Source: Saussurea involucrata (Eukaryota > Streptophyta > Magnoliopsida > Asterales > Asteraceae). Taken from it: 64,000 nucleotides of DNA. A program made the position numbers and the translations under genes. Below the pieces are notes generated by a model, which saw only the letters and a list, made by a program, of their open reading frames with translations, did not search any database and was not told the DNA's origin. Of this stretch, positions 32,501 through 44,524 are shown piece after piece; positions within the stretch are counted from its first letter, which is position 1; each line of letters starts with the position of its first letter. The stretch is from the NCBI GenBank assembly GCA_033807775.1, contig CM066318.1, positions 81,843,379 through 81,907,378 on the forward strand, in the 5' to 3' direction.

Positions 32501-33023
32501 TTATAATTCATTAATCTTTTTCTTAACATAACAATCTTTTGCCATATGACCAGTTTTGTCACATTTATAACAAATAATTATATCTTTTGAATCTGTTTGT
32601 TTATGAGATTTTTTGTTAAATTTCTTATATGGTTTTTTCTTATTGTACTTGTCAGATTTATCGTATTTGTATTTATTAGTCTTATCATATTTTGTCTTAA
32701 ATCTTTTTGCCAGAGTATTTCTTTTTATAACTTGAACATCTTTTAGATTTGGATGATGTAGGAGCAGATATGGTTTCATATCCATATTGTTGACAGAAAT
32801 TGCCAAGTTCATTTCTACTATTAATTCTGTCTTTCTTTATTTTGGCTTTGAGTTTTAAGTCTGAACAAATAGCTGATCCTAAACGATTAACGTAACTGGT
32901 TATTTGACCATAAGTTAATTCTTTGTAAGGAATTTGATTATTATAACCTTCTCTTAATTTTTCTCTTATTCTTTTCTTTCTGCAAAAAGTTTTGGTAATC
33001 TTGCAATGAACCTTTCTTTCCAA
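32501..33023 (-). pseudogene. Caulimovirid coat-protein region with CCHC zinc finger, frame-broken
   Basis: The minus-strand frames 32697-33023 and 32501-32812 overlap out of phase. The distal one ends in a Lys/Tyr-rich basic stretch and the finger CYKCDKTGHMAKDC, a C-x2-C-x4-H-x4-C knuckle used by coat proteins for nucleic-acid binding. The region 32040-32500 on the same strand is Glu/Lys/Ser-rich and probably links it to the protease, with breaks. Confidence 0.65.
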
Positions 33024-33417
33024 TAGGCTTCTCTACAGTCAGGTCATAACATTACTTTTGATAAAAACATGTCTCTATACCATCTGTAATCTTGTAGTTT
33101 TCTACAAGTGAGGTTTAAGAGTATTTCGGAACTCTTTTCTTGGAATAAGGATGGATCTCCTATATAGTTTTTTATAATGCTATAGATAAGTATTGATTAT
33201 GTCATCTTCTTGAATTTGTTGAATTTGATTATTTTCAGTTTTGACTACAATTTTCTTTGCATTGAGGATTATATATTTTTCTTCTGCAGTAACGTCCATA
33301 TCCTACTAGCCTTTTAAAATGCCAGTGAAACCGGAAATGATAATATTTGAAATTTGTTTTTGGGTATTGCCTTTAGTTGAATATGCGTTTGAGGCCATAT
33401 TGAGTTCTGTAATTGTA

Positions 33418-33775
33418 TTAATGAATTTGGTGTTCAGATTGTCCATCTATGTTCCATTCATAGACTGAGGTTCTGTCATATGCACTTCTATTAAAAGCAT
33501 ATTCTCTTTCTTCAAATTGAACATCTGGGAAAGTTGGTCTATGATAATAGTTTCTTGTTTGAGGTCGACTAGTATTGGTAGAACTGCCTTTAAAAGTTAA
33601 TTTATTGGCAAATTGTTCATAAATTTGAGATATATCTTTAGATTCTGAATCTGAATCTGATTCTTGATTAACCACATTAATATTTAGTTTGGTTAACTTT
33701 TGTTCTAATTCATTAACTAATTTTTTGTTGTAACCTAAATTGGCATTAGAATCAATTTGGCGTGGGATAAAAATT
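33418..33775 (-). pseudogene. Caulimovirid movement-protein C-terminal / linker fragment
   Basis: The minus-strand frame begins IFIPRQIDSNAN directly at the junction with the LTR, followed by a coiled-coil-like LVNELEQKLTKLNIN and an acidic Ser/Asp/Glu stretch. This position upstream of the coat region corresponds to the movement protein tail. The N-terminal part is missing because an LTR adjoins at 33776; the frame's apparent Met lies in the LTR. Confidence 0.5.
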
Positions 33776-35364
33776 TGTAACAACCCACATCCCATAACAG
33801 GCATAAGAATTAAAATATTCCAAAATGGGTCCCAATACATAACATAATATATCTACAGAGTTACAATACTTGCATCGGAAATAAACTTCCACAGCCGAGA
33901 AACTAACTAAGCTAACAAACTAAGTTTAAGATAGCTACAGTACTCTAACTCGAGTCTTCAGCCTCAACCTTTGGACCTTCGCTTTGCCCTTAGAGAAAGC
34001 ACCACTACCTTTCTTGCCTGAAAATGGTTTTAGTTTTGAAAGCGAGGGTTAGACCATGAGGTCTAGTGAATTCCCTCTCGAAAACAATTTAATCATATCT
34101 CATCTTTAAAACACGTAAACTGCCATAATATAAAATAAGATAACAGTTTAAAGTAACCATCTCCATATAAGGGTATCTGCACAGTGGTCTCCACGCCCAT
34201 CACCTCCACATGATGTCCACACTCGGGGCCCCCAGTAGATCCCCACGCCCCCCAGTAGATGCCATAACCGTGTACGCGAGAAACAAATTCAAGGCACACG
34301 GTTCACCAAACTCCCAAGGATCCTCAATGATCCAAGGTACAACCAATCCCACTGTGCAACCCGACTCCACATACAAGTATACCAAGCAAAGCTAGGAATC
34401 ATATAGCAGTTACATGTATCTTTGTAAAAACAGATTCATAGCATACAAGTATAACGTTCCCAAAACATATAGTTAATGCGAGAATAAGGTTGAATTTATA
34501 AATAAAATCATGCTTGCATATCATACCATTATCAGCGTTAAATGTAATTAACATCCCAGTTCATGTAAAAAGGTTAAGGGAACTCACCTGATCGATATGA
34601 TTTTCTTGACATGCAGTTCCCCTTCGAATAACCCGAACAGAACACAATTCACCTAAAAGATAATAACAACATTAAAAGTTATCCGGACAAAACTGCCGAG
34701 CATTTCTTTCCCAGACCATAGGACCCTTATCCGGACCACTTGTCCGGATCCCATCCGGACTCCTTATCCGGAACCCATTCCGGACTCCTCATCCGGAACC
34801 TATTCCGGACTCCTTATCCGAACCACTTCCGGACTCCGTATCCGGAACTCACTTCCGGACTCCTCATCCGGAACCCATTCTAGACTCCTTATCCGGACCA
34901 CTTTCGAACTCCGTATCCGGAAATCACTTCCGGACTCCTTATCCGGAACCCATTCCGGACTCCTTATCCGGAACCCATTCTGGACTCCTCATCCGAAACT
35001 CACTTCCGGACTCCGTATAATGCGACTTCCGGACTATCGTTCTGCCAAAAACCCACACTCCCTAAAACCGATTAACATAAGAGATTTAGTCCAAACCCTT
35101 GTTAGATACAAGATTAGGGTCAAATTTCCAAATTAAAACACCCATTTATCCCACCCTTTTGGCCTCTAATCTGCCCAAACTCAAAAGACTCCATTACATT
35201 CTTGAAATAGATAACTCGGACCAAAAATGGTGTTCACCAAACTATGCAACCCCAATACACCCAAATTTCTTGAATACAAAGGCATACCCAAAACAGATGA
35301 GGATAAATGATTGAAGTTTACCAATTGACGATTTCCTGGCAGTGATTTGCTTGCCAATTACTTT
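33776..35364 (-). mobile_element. Truncated LTR (Gypsy-type) with minisatellite
   Basis: It starts TGTAACAACCC at 33776, the complement of an LTR 3' end (...GGGTTGTTACA on the minus strand). The minus strand contains CTAGACCTCATGGTCTAACC, typical of the transcribed region of Gypsy LTRs. No primer-binding site follows its end; viral sequence does instead, so this is an inserted solo or truncated LTR. The other LTR terminus is not found before the Copia LTR at about 35365, so it was probably cut by that insertion. Confidence 0.65.
34700..35035. repeat. TCCGGA minisatellite in the LTR
   Basis: About a dozen imperfect units of roughly 23-25 bp with the form CCGGACTCCTTATCCGGAAC. Each unit contains two copies of the palindrome TCCGGA or a one-base variant. 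Confidence 0.88.
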
Positions 35365-36094
35365 TGTTAGCTCCAATCTTTCTGTTTATAGAAGTATTGA
35401 AAAATAGGCTAAGTATAGAAGTCTTCGACAGTGGCTCTGCCGAGTCACCGAGAAGACCGAAGCATAGAAGTCTTCGACACAGGCTCTGACCGAGTAACCG
35501 AGAAGACCGAAGTAAGAGAATCTCCAGAAGACTCTTCAATGCGGACAAGGCCACAGAGCCTCTGTCATACTTAACAGAGCTTCTGTGGTATACAAAGACT
35601 ATCGTGCTTCTCACGATTTCTGCTGTACTAAGATCCTGAAGATCATTCGTACAAGGCGTGACCTGACAACTCCACGTGTCAAACTCTGATGGGTCTTAGC
35701 CTTAGTAGAAGCCGGCGCATTTAATTAACGTTGTACCTGCAATAGTACCTGAATAGTGTCTTTGTACCTTCAGTCCTTGTTGTCCAGAACTTGTCCCCTT
35801 TAGAAGTAGTATAAATAGAAGACTCATGTTGAGTTCTTCTATTAAGCTTTGCACAACACACACACCATTAGAACAGAATTCTTGTCATATCATCGGTGTT
35901 CTTGGTGTTCTATTCATATCAATATACAGTGGGTTATTGAGCTATTTATCTGTGTTATTTACACTTTACGTATTTGATATTGTGTGTTCTTCTACCTTAT
36001 TATATCTTATTAGTTTGTTAAAAATGCTTCCGCATTATATATTGTTTGAACTATTAGATAGAATCATCATTGTTAAGCAAAACAGGAACCAACA
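35365..36094 (+). repeat. 5' LTR of Copia element 1 (~730 bp)
   Basis: The end ...CCAACA at 36094 is fixed by the primer-binding site. The start TGTTAGCTCC at 35365 is chosen because TGTT pairs with the terminal AACA; no 3' copy is available for confirmation. It holds a TATA box (TATAAATA, 35810-35817) and a tandem pair of 50-bp units (35411-35460 and 35461-35510) with TATAGAAGTCTTCGACA. Confidence 0.7.
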
Positions 36095-36096
36095 AT

Positions 36097-36108
36097 TGGT
36101 ATCAGAGC
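36097..36108 (+). other. Primer-binding site (initiator tRNA-Met) of Copia element 1
   Basis: TGGTATCAGAGC, complementary to the 3' end of plant initiator tRNA-Met, lies two bases after the LTR end. Confidence 0.92.
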
Positions 36109-36395
36109 GGTTCTTGATTTTCTATATCAAGAGATCCTCACTTACAATGATTTTTGGTAGAAACCTGGAGTAATTTTAACTTGTTCTTCACTTATTTCAA
36201 AACAACCTATGTTTTTCTGCCATTCTCGACCTGTTCGACTTTGGTAAACTTACAGTCTGTTACTACGGTTAAATCTCCATTTTAGTGCATTGTTCAAAGG
36301 TTTTAAGCTTATAAACACCATTCGAAACATCCACTTCATCTTCTAAAAGTTTACTGTTCATACCCTATTTTCTGGATTTCTCATCTTCTTTCAAA

Positions 36396-39300
36396 ATGAC
36401 AAACACAAACAACTTCTTCACCGCTGGTTCTTTAACCAAGCCACCCACACTACTCAGAGATGAGTACCCTCAGTGGAAGATACGAATTATTCACTTCTTC
36501 GAGGGTACTGACAAAGATCTTGTCTACTATATCAATAATCCTCCTTTCGTACCAATGATCACAGTACCCCGTGACCTTCCACAGACGATACTCCAGAAAT
36601 CCCTGAGCACGAGAAACCAAAGACCAAGGACAAGTGGTCAGACCCTGATTGGGCAAAATATGAAGTTGCTAAAAAGACTAAGAGACTTCTGATCATGGCC
36701 ATACCCAATGACCTTTTCCAATCCCTAGATGCGTGTGAATCTGCATACGATCTGTGGAAGGAACTGGAAAAACAACTGGAGGGTGGGGCCAAAACTCAGA
36801 AGAACCGCAGAGCCCAATGCATCAACGAGTACTACGCATTCAAAGCTCTGCCGACAGAATCTCTACAGTCAACATATGATCGGTTCAACTCTCTAATCAA
36901 CAAGTGCAAGAAGTTCGGAATCCACAGAACTTCTGAGGAAACAATGTCATGTTCCTAAAGAGTCTCAATGAAGAATGGCTCCAGTTGTCTATGTCTCTGC
37001 AAACAAATCAGGACTTAGACTCCTGGACTCTGTCAGATCTCTATGGAACATTGGCAGCCCAAGAGCCTCAGATTGCACAAGCAAAAGCTCAAATCAGTGC
37101 ACCTCTTGCGCTGGTTAGTAAGGCTACAGAAGCAAAAGAGAAGCCGAAGAAGGAGAAAGCTGTGGAAGAAAAGAAGGAGAAGAAGAAGAAAATCTTGATC
37201 GTTGATAGTGAAGAGGAGGAGGTGGTGGAAGAAGAGGAGGCAACTATGGCCTCTATAGCTAAATCGTTAGCTCTTTTGACAAGGGAATTCAGCAGAGGAT
37301 ATCAGAAGAAATCTGGTAATGAACGCTACGGAAGAGAAGGGTCAAATGACAAGAACGACAGAGGTGTAGACCAACAGAGGTCAAATGACAGGAATGACAG
37401 AGGTGGTGACCGACAGAGATCAGACGACAAAGATGGCAACGCTCCACAGAACCAAGGATATTACAATTGTGGTAAGCCAGGCCACTACGCCAATGAATGC
37501 AGGAGCAAATCAAACCGCCCTCAGAGGGATTCTGCTTTCTACAAAAAGAAAGCAAAATATTATGCTCAGAAGTCACTCATGGTGAATCAAGAAAACTGGC
37601 AGTCAGATACATCCTCTGACGAAGAAGAAAAGAAGAACGCCCTGTTCTGTGGCATGGCAGAGGTCAGCTCCGACTCCGATAGTGAGGTATCCACTTCTGA
37701 CTCTTACACTAATCAAGCAGAAGCTGATTTGCTTAAACTAAACTTTGAACACACAGAACTTAAAAAAACCTGCGAAAGTGTTCAGAAGAAGCTTACCTTC
37801 TTTGAGAGAGAAACTAGACTTCTCACTCAAGAAAAGGCTAAAATCTTTCAAGAAAAGGAAGAAATTGAAACAAACTGGAACAAACACCTAAATCCTTTGA
37901 AAGAAAAGATTTCTGAACTTAACTCAGCCTTAAAAACAAAAACTAAAGAACTTATGGACGTTGAGTGCGACAGAATGAATATCCTAGCTCTTAAACATTA
38001 TTTTCAAAAGGAAAGAGAAGTCCTCTGTCAAGATTTACTCAGAAGAGATCTGTTAATTAAGAAATATCAAGATGCACATAAGGTGTACGAGAAAACAAAT
38101 ACACAAATAGGGATACGGGGAATTGGCTTCTGTGATATAGATCCATACACCAGAAACAAAAGAAACAAGTCTCTGTCGTCTCTATTTCATATTGGAAGTA
38201 CAAGAAAGCCCAGTTTTCCAAATTTACTCTCTGTAAGCAAAAGGCGAAAAGTCTCTGGTGAACCTCATAGAAGGAAACCTCTGAAGATGGTAAATGTGTG
38301 GTTTGAAAACACAGATCTACCATCATCAGCCTCTGTCAAAAGAGCCTCCAAACCTAAGAAATATCTGAAAACACAAGATCAGATAGGAATATTTAAGTTT
38401 GGTGAACATGAGACTCAATCCCAGGTTGCCTTTGTCTGCACTATAGACTCTGAGAAGAAACTATCGGCAGAGGCACCTGAGTTCTTGCCTGCTTCAACAG
38501 AAGAAAAACTGACTCATATTTCTAAAAAGGAATTATTGGAAATCGGTGAAAACAACTTTTATGAATGCCCCAGTACTTTCAATAATGGCCAAAATCTCTC
38601 TGAGGAAACCTCGATGAAAACTTCTGTTGACTTAGAAGATATCCCTGAAAGAAAGGAAGAAAGCGAGTATGGCACATGCTCTGAAAGTCCAGCCTCTGTC
38701 GAAAGAGAACTAAGTGACTCAACCTCTGAATATGAGGACGATTCATCCTCTGACGAATCTGAGACTGACTCTAAGTCAGAGATAGTACCTTGTGACTCAG
38801 AGGATTTTAAACTACCCTCTGGAGTTCTTAACAGAACTATTTCTCCCAAGGAGAAAATCACAAGAGTTCCTATCTGTCCAGATTTTTTGGACATGTGTAT
38901 ACAAGCCAAAACCTCTCTTGAGCTTGAGAAAATCAAACAACAAAAGAAAACGTCCTCTCAAAATTCAACAAGTTCAAAGACTTCAAAACCCTTAAGGCCT
39001 ATTAAAGAAAAACTAACATGGCAACAGAAGGGTAAATGGGCTGAAAATAACAAATCTTTTTCTTCTGTGACAGTGAAACCTGCAGAAGTTCACCATAGAA
39101 GGGGTCTACAGAAGGCTACTCTCAACAAAGGATTTTGCAAACAACAATCTAGCCTACATAGGTCTTCTTGTAATATGAAGTCAAATGTTAGGATAGAATG
39201 TAATGCCTCTGTGCCCCCATTTGATGTTTTCAATGAAAAGTTCAAGCAAATCTCTTCGCACATTCATTATTGTCATTGTTTTGATCTCATGTATCGATTA

Positions 39301-39486
39301 AATCAACACTTCTCAAGTCAACACTGTTTCCTCTCTACACCCAAAAAGAATACTAAATTCAAGGGTAAGAAGAAACAAAATGGTTCTTCAAAAGAAGCTA
39401 AAACCAAACCCAAGAATGCTAAGGCAAACTTGAAGACCCCGAACAAAGCTGGACCCATTTGGATATGGGTACCTAAAACTCTCTGA
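36396..39486 (+). pseudogene. gag of Copia element 1, two frameshifts, zinc knuckle damaged
   Basis: The coding sequence passes through three frames: 36396-36692, 36695-36958 and 36949-39486. The N-terminal UBN2-like capsid region has WKIRIIHFFEG and later ESAYDLWKELEK and FLKSLNEEW. After a Lys/Glu-rich stretch comes the knuckle, YYNCGKPGHYANEC, whose first Cys is Tyr (codon 37459-37461), so zinc binding is lost. A coiled coil (about 37720-38080) and a Ser/Glu-rich tail follow, ending GPIWIWVPKTL. Such a long gag tail is usual in the SIRE lineage. It should assemble virus-like particles when intact. Confidence 0.85.
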
Positions 39487-39491
39487 TTGTC

Positions 39492-42400
39492 TTGCAGAAG
39501 CAGTATGTGCCAATCTGGTATCTTGACTCCGGATGCTCGAGGCACATGACTGGCGACAGAGGTCTACTATCCTCCTACAAAGATAAATTCGATGGAGGAT
39601 CTGTGACCTTTGGTGACAACAAAAAGGGGTATATTAAAGGCTACAGAGTCATCAAAAAGGAAAACATAACCGTATGCAAAGTTGCATATGTGGATGGCCT
39701 TAAGCACAATCTTCTCAGTGTTAGCCAACTCTGCGATACGAGTTTCGACGTAATGTTCAAAAGAACCTTCTGTTCTCTACAAGGTGAGGACACAGGAATC
39801 GAACTTCTGCGAGCCGAACGAAGAGGCGATCTTTACCTCATGAACTTCTGTGCCAAGAACAAGGAAGACAAGCTCTGCCTTCTTGCTTGTAAAAGCGAAG
39901 AAGCCTGGTTATGGCATAACAGGTTCTGCCACCTAACCTTTCATACTCTAGATAAGCTTGTTAAACTTGATCTAGTCAAAGGTCTGACAAATGTTAAATT
40001 TAATAAAGATCATTTGTGCTCTGCTTGCGAAATGGGAAAACTCAAAAGAGCTTCCCATAAAGGCAAGACTGATGTATCTTGCCCTAGGCCTCTGTACGTG
40101 CTTCATGTTGACCTCTGCGGTCCAATCGCTACACAGAGCCTAGGTGGCAAGAAATATATACTTGTTTTGATCGATGAATATTCAAGATTTACATAGGTTG
40201 AATTTGTCAGAAAGAAATCAGATGTTCCAAACATTCTGATAAATTTAATGAAAAGAATCCAAATTCTGTATGAGTGCAGGATTCAGAAACTAAGAAGCGA
40301 CAATGGCACAGAATTTAAAAACTCTGTCATTGAAGCGTATGTTACAGAAGAAGGCATATCACAGAACTTCTCTGCTGCACACACCCCACAACAGAATGGC
40401 GTGGTTGAACGAAAGAACCGCACGCTTGTGGAGGCTGCAAGAACTATGCTGACAGCATCGGGATTACCAATGTCTTTTTGGGCAGAAGCAGTATCAACCG
40501 CTTGCTACACCCAAAATCGATCAACCATAGTAAAGAGGCACATCAAGACACCGTATCATTTGATCAACAAAAGGCGACCAAACATCAAGTTCTTTCATGT
40601 AATTGGATGCAAGTGCTTTGTCTTAAATGATAGAGAAGCAAGAGGAAAGTTTGAGGTGAAAGCAGATGAAGGCAAGTTCATTGGATACTCTGCCACCTCT
40701 AAGGCATACAGAGTTTATCTTCTGCGGTCATGAACCATTGTAGAAAGCATCAATTTGTCTTTTGACGATTCCTTTCAAAAGACTTCTGAACAAATCAGTT
40801 CAGAACTCGGTCTAAAGAAGGAATCCTCTGGCATCCCAAAGACAAGAGCAGAAGACTTAAATCTTCTATTTGAAGAGATGTTCCATGATGATATTGATCC
40901 CTCTGCTGGAGCCGTCAGAGCCTCTGGAGAAACATCTTCTGCCAACCAGACTGAGTCAGGTATATCTCTAACTGGTCCGTTAAATACTTCATCCTCTTCT
41001 GTGAATCATACAGATGCACGAGCTGAGGGGGAGCGAACATAAGATGATACAACCAAGGACTCAGCTACAGAGGCTCCTGAAATACCAACTCCAGCGACTA
41101 CAGAGGAATCAATACCAGAGGAAAACGAAGACTCAGTCTCTACTTCCTCAGAGCTACAAATTCCAACTCTTATTCCAATCCTCCCACAAGCTGAAGAACC
41201 AAGCACAAGCACAGAAGTACCATCCTCAACAGAGGTTGCACCAGAACCGCAGTGTGCAACTACAGAGGTTCATCTTGATGACTCAAATGACCATCTTCCA
41301 AGAACAACACAATGGACGAAAAGCCATCCTCCAAGCCTTATAATCGGCGACCCTTCTGAAAAGGTCAAGACAAGATCAGCCACTGCTAATTTTTGTTTCT
41401 TTAAAAGTTTCATAAGTGTGATCGAGCCAAAAAGAATCTCTGAAGCCCTAGATGATCCAAACTGGGTAGATGCTATGCAAGAAGAGCTTCTACAGTTTGA
41501 GCGAAACAAGGTATGGACCCTAGTACCTCTGCCACGAGGAAAACAAGCAATAAAGACAAAATGGGTCTTCAGAAACAAGAAGGACGAGGATGGGGTGGTC
41601 ATTAGAAACAAAGCGAGATTGGTGGCCAAGGGATATCGCCAAGAAGAAGGCATTGATTACGATGAAACTTTTGCCCCTGTCGCACGGCTCGAAGCAATAA
41701 GAATCTTCTTAGCCTTCGCAGCCCACAGAGGCTTCAAAGTTTTTCAAATGGATGTAAAATCCGCTTTTCTGAATGGTGAAATCCAAGAAGAAGTATATGT
41801 CCAGCAGCCACCAGGGTTTGAAAGTTCCAAGTACCCAAAATACGTGTACTTCCTCGACAAAGCTCTGTATGGACTGAAACAAGCTCCAAGAGCATGGTAC
41901 GAAAGACTTTCAACCTTTCTTCTCAATAATGAATTCGACAGAGGTACAACCGATACTACTTTGTTTTACAAACGAAAAGGTGATGAGATTCTGCTTGTAC
42001 AGATTTATGTGGATGACATTATTTTTGGGTCTACAAATGCACAACAGTGCAAAGATTTTGAAAAACTCATCAGAGTGAGTTTGAAATGAGTATGATGGGA
42101 GAATTAAACTTCTTCCTCGGACTCCAAGTAAAACAATCATCAGAGGGAATTTTCATAAATCAAGCTAAATATGTCTCTGACATACTTTCAAAATTCAGTC
42201 TCTCTGATGCCTCTGTAATGAAGACCCCAATGGCCACTGGTAATAAATTATTCTCAGATCCAAATGGCACATCTGTAGAGTGCAAGCTCTACAGAGGTAT
42301 GATTGGGTCTCTGTTATACTTAACCGCAAGTAGGCCTGATATAATGTATGCCACATGCCTCTGTGCAAGATATCAAGCTAACCCAAAGGAATCCCACTAT

Positions 42401-42949
42401 ATCGCTGTAAAGAGGATCTTCAGATACCTTAAAGGGACCAAAAATCTTGGGCTCTGGTACCCGAAAAACTCTGGCTTTGGTCTAAAGGCATACACAGATT
42501 CAGATTATGGAGGATGCAAGCTTGATCTAAAAAGCACCTCTGGGAGTTGTCAATTCCTGGGAGGTAAACTAGTCAGCTGGACTTCAAAGAAGTAGAACTG
42601 TGTGTCCACATCTACAGCAGAAGCTGAATATGTTGCTGCTGCTAGCTGTTGCTCCCAAGTTCTGTGGATGAAAACTCAGCTAAAGGACTATGGGCACAAC
42701 ATATACAAGATACCCATCTTCTGTGATTCAAAAAGTGCCATATCCATCTCTGCCAATCCAGTTCAGCACTAAAAAATAAAGCATATCGATATCCGTTACC
42801 ACTTTCTGAAGCATCATGTTGAATATGGCACAATCAAAATGTACTTTGTGTCCACTGAATACCAGCTTGCAGACTTATTCACCAAGGCACTTGATGAGAA
42901 AAGATTCATTTTCTTGGTGGGTAAGTTGGTAATGATTAACATGAGTTGA
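39492..42949 (+). pseudogene. pol of Copia element 1 (PR-INT-RT-RH), multiple stops
   Basis: Protease WYLDSGCSRHMTG; GAG-preintegrase with WHNRFCHL; integrase core with NGTEFKN and HTPQQNGVVERKNRTL; RT with KTKWVFRNKKD, MDVKSAFLNG and YVDDIIFG; RNase H ending NMS. Breaks: TAG 40194-40196 (usual Trp), TGA 40731-40733 (usual Arg), frameshifts near 41040 and 42068-42090, TAG 42593-42595 (usual Gln) and TAA 42770-42772 (usual Ser). Three of the four stops are single C-to-T or G-to-A changes, as methylation-driven decay would give. No function is expected. Confidence 0.9.
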
Positions 42950-43252
42950 ATCCTCTATAAGCAAGATTTGATCTTCTTGTAAATATTTATATATTTAAAC
43001 TCTTCTGTATGTAAATTCTTAATCATCAAAAGTTCTGTAACCAACAGAGCTTCTGTGGGATTGCTCAGAGTATGACAATCTCCACAGAACCTCTGATAAC
43101 CTTGACCTATGTTCTGTGCACTACTTATCTCATTTGATCCAAGCATAGGTCAAGGGGGAGCAGAAGGAAACCTTGAACTGATCTACAGAGGTTTATCATT
43201 CAAGGGGGAGCCAAAGAAGAGATGTCATCAACCAAATTCACAGAAGTGAAGG
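42950..43252. other. Post-pol spacer of Copia element 1
   Basis: No ORF. It contains two polypurine tracts, AAGGGGGAGCAGAAGG (about 43153) and AAGGGGGAGCCAAAG (about 43202), candidates for plus-strand priming. It ends GAAGG at the start of the next LTR. Confidence 0.6.
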
Positions 43253-43534
43253 TGTTAGGGTCAATTTATGTTGATTTAAAGTTCAGGGTTTAAATTGTAA
43301 TTGTTTAATTTGAGCCTTATTAGTGAACGAGCCGTGGGCTTGTTAACCACGGGCCCGCCATATATAATGTTGATTAGCCTTAGAAAATTGGGCTAGTTGT
43401 CTCATTTGCTTTCCTACACTTTTATTGTAATCCTCTCGATATTGAAAGCTAATACATAGATGACCAGTTGAAATCGTATACTTTACTGTTTAATCGGTTG
43501 ATTTCATTATCGTTGCACGGATCTGGAACTAACA
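43253..43534 (+). repeat. 5' LTR of Copia element 2 (282 bp)
   Basis: It starts TGTTAGGGTC and ends GGAACTAACA, with TGTTAG/CTAACA inverted ends. TATATAATG (about 43361) is a likely TATA box. It is much shorter than the LTR of Copia element 1 and not similar to it. Confidence 0.85.
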
Positions 43535-43536
43535 AT

Positions 43537-43548
43537 TGGTATCAGAGC
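43537..43548 (+). other. Primer-binding site of Copia element 2
   Basis: TGGTATCAGAGC two bases after the LTR end, complementary to initiator tRNA-Met. Confidence 0.92.
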
Positions 43549-44524
43549 AGACGGACGGATTTGATTCAGAGCATTCATATTGATTTCTGGTAAGATTTTA
43601 CTTTTTCATGTCTGTGTATTCTTGAAAAATCAAAATCTCGATTGTGATAAAATTGATTGTTTCTGTTTATTGGGTTGTGTTAGCATCATTGTTATAAGTC
43701 ATTCTGCAAATTTTCACATCCTAATTCGTCCATTTGAGTGGTTAATTAAGCAAATCAAAATCAAAAGTTTTGGTTGTGTTCTTCATAAAAAATCGAATTT
43801 TTAACATCAAAACTTGTTGTTTTTGCTTTAAAATCGATTGGGTTAGTGTTATTTTTGTGTTTGGCATTGTTCCTAATCTTTCAGGATCGATTTTGAGAAA
43901 CCCTAGTTGATTCCCAAGCGATTGAAAACTCACAGCCGCAGAGTCCGGATAACACAACCGTGGTTTCCGGATAAATCTACACTGTCCGAACGTTTGTGTT
44001 ACCTCATCCGGGTTCGTCCTGCTTTCCGGGTAAGTCATCATTCCGGGTAATTCGTTATACTCTCAATCATTCCGGGTAATTTGTTCCGGAAACCCAGCAC
44101 TTTCCGGTAAAGTATTTTATCCGGACAAACCAAGGTTTCCGGTAATCAATTTCATCCGAAAACTCTGTCTACCCGGTAAGTTTAGTATTCGTTAATTGTA
44201 TCCAGAAAGTATCATCATCCGGTAAGTCTTTACTTCATATTACTCGGACACCTTTCTTATCCGGTAACTTTTGTTTTCCGGAAAGCTTAAGCTATCCGGA
44301 TTCTTCAATTTATCCGGATACCTGTGAGATTTTTGAACTGTTCTTAATTAATCTGATCCGGACACTTCCAGATCAGACTCTTATTTGGATTCCTATCCAG
44401 TAAGCTCACTCTTAGTTCATATCTGTCGTAGAACCTGCATTAGGATCCCACTCATAGTGCCTTGCGTTAGGTTTACACGTTGAATCAATCCACACGTCTG
44501 ACGATCACTCCGTTGCAACCAAAG
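43549..44524 (+). other. Leader of Copia element 2 with repeated TCCGG words
   Basis: No ORF before the gag ATG at 44525. From about 43940 to 44400 some twenty copies of TCCGG or CCGGTAA/CCGGATA are spaced 10-30 bp apart; several are TATCCGGA or TTCCGGAAA, which are palindromic at the core. The leader would carry packaging signals in an active element. Confidence 0.75.

Larger units (their letters stand above)
29112..33775 (-). mobile_element. Endogenous pararetrovirus (Caulimoviridae), decayed
   Basis: The minus strand carries, in viral order from high to low coordinates, a movement/linker region, a coat-protein region with a CCHC finger, an aspartic protease, reverse transcriptase with RNase H, and a second ORF. 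There is no integrase and no LTR, as expected of a plant pararetrovirus rather than a retrotransposon. An ATGA overlap between the two ORFs (30030-30033) and a second ORF of unknown function are reminiscent of florendoviruses, but genus assignment needs a phylogeny. Both ends are truncated: the 3' side by TA-flanked element E4, the 5' side by an LTR. Several frames are broken, so it is not an intact virus. Confidence 0.85.
35365..43252 (+). mobile_element. Copia element 1 (SIRE/Maximus-like), decayed, 3' LTR absent
   Basis: 5' LTR, tRNA-Met-type primer site, long gag with coiled coil, then protease, integrase, RT and RNase H in Copia order. The gag/pol boundary phrase GPIWIWVPK and the extended gag are typical of the SIRE/Maximus lineage. 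After the RNase H stop (42947-42949) there are two purine tracts AAGGGGGAG (about 43153 and 43203), but the expected 3' LTR is replaced by the LTR of Copia element 2 at 43253. At least four in-frame stops and several frameshifts make it non-functional. Confidence 0.88.

Noticed and set aside
34700..35035. CRISPR-like array of regularly spaced repeats
   Set aside because: Plant nuclear DNA; units are head-to-tail imperfect minisatellite copies without unique spacers.
36097..36108. tRNA gene signal at the TGGTATCAGAGC sites (36097, 43537, 60340)
   Set aside because: Each directly follows an LTR end and is a 12-nt primer-binding site with no cloverleaf around it.
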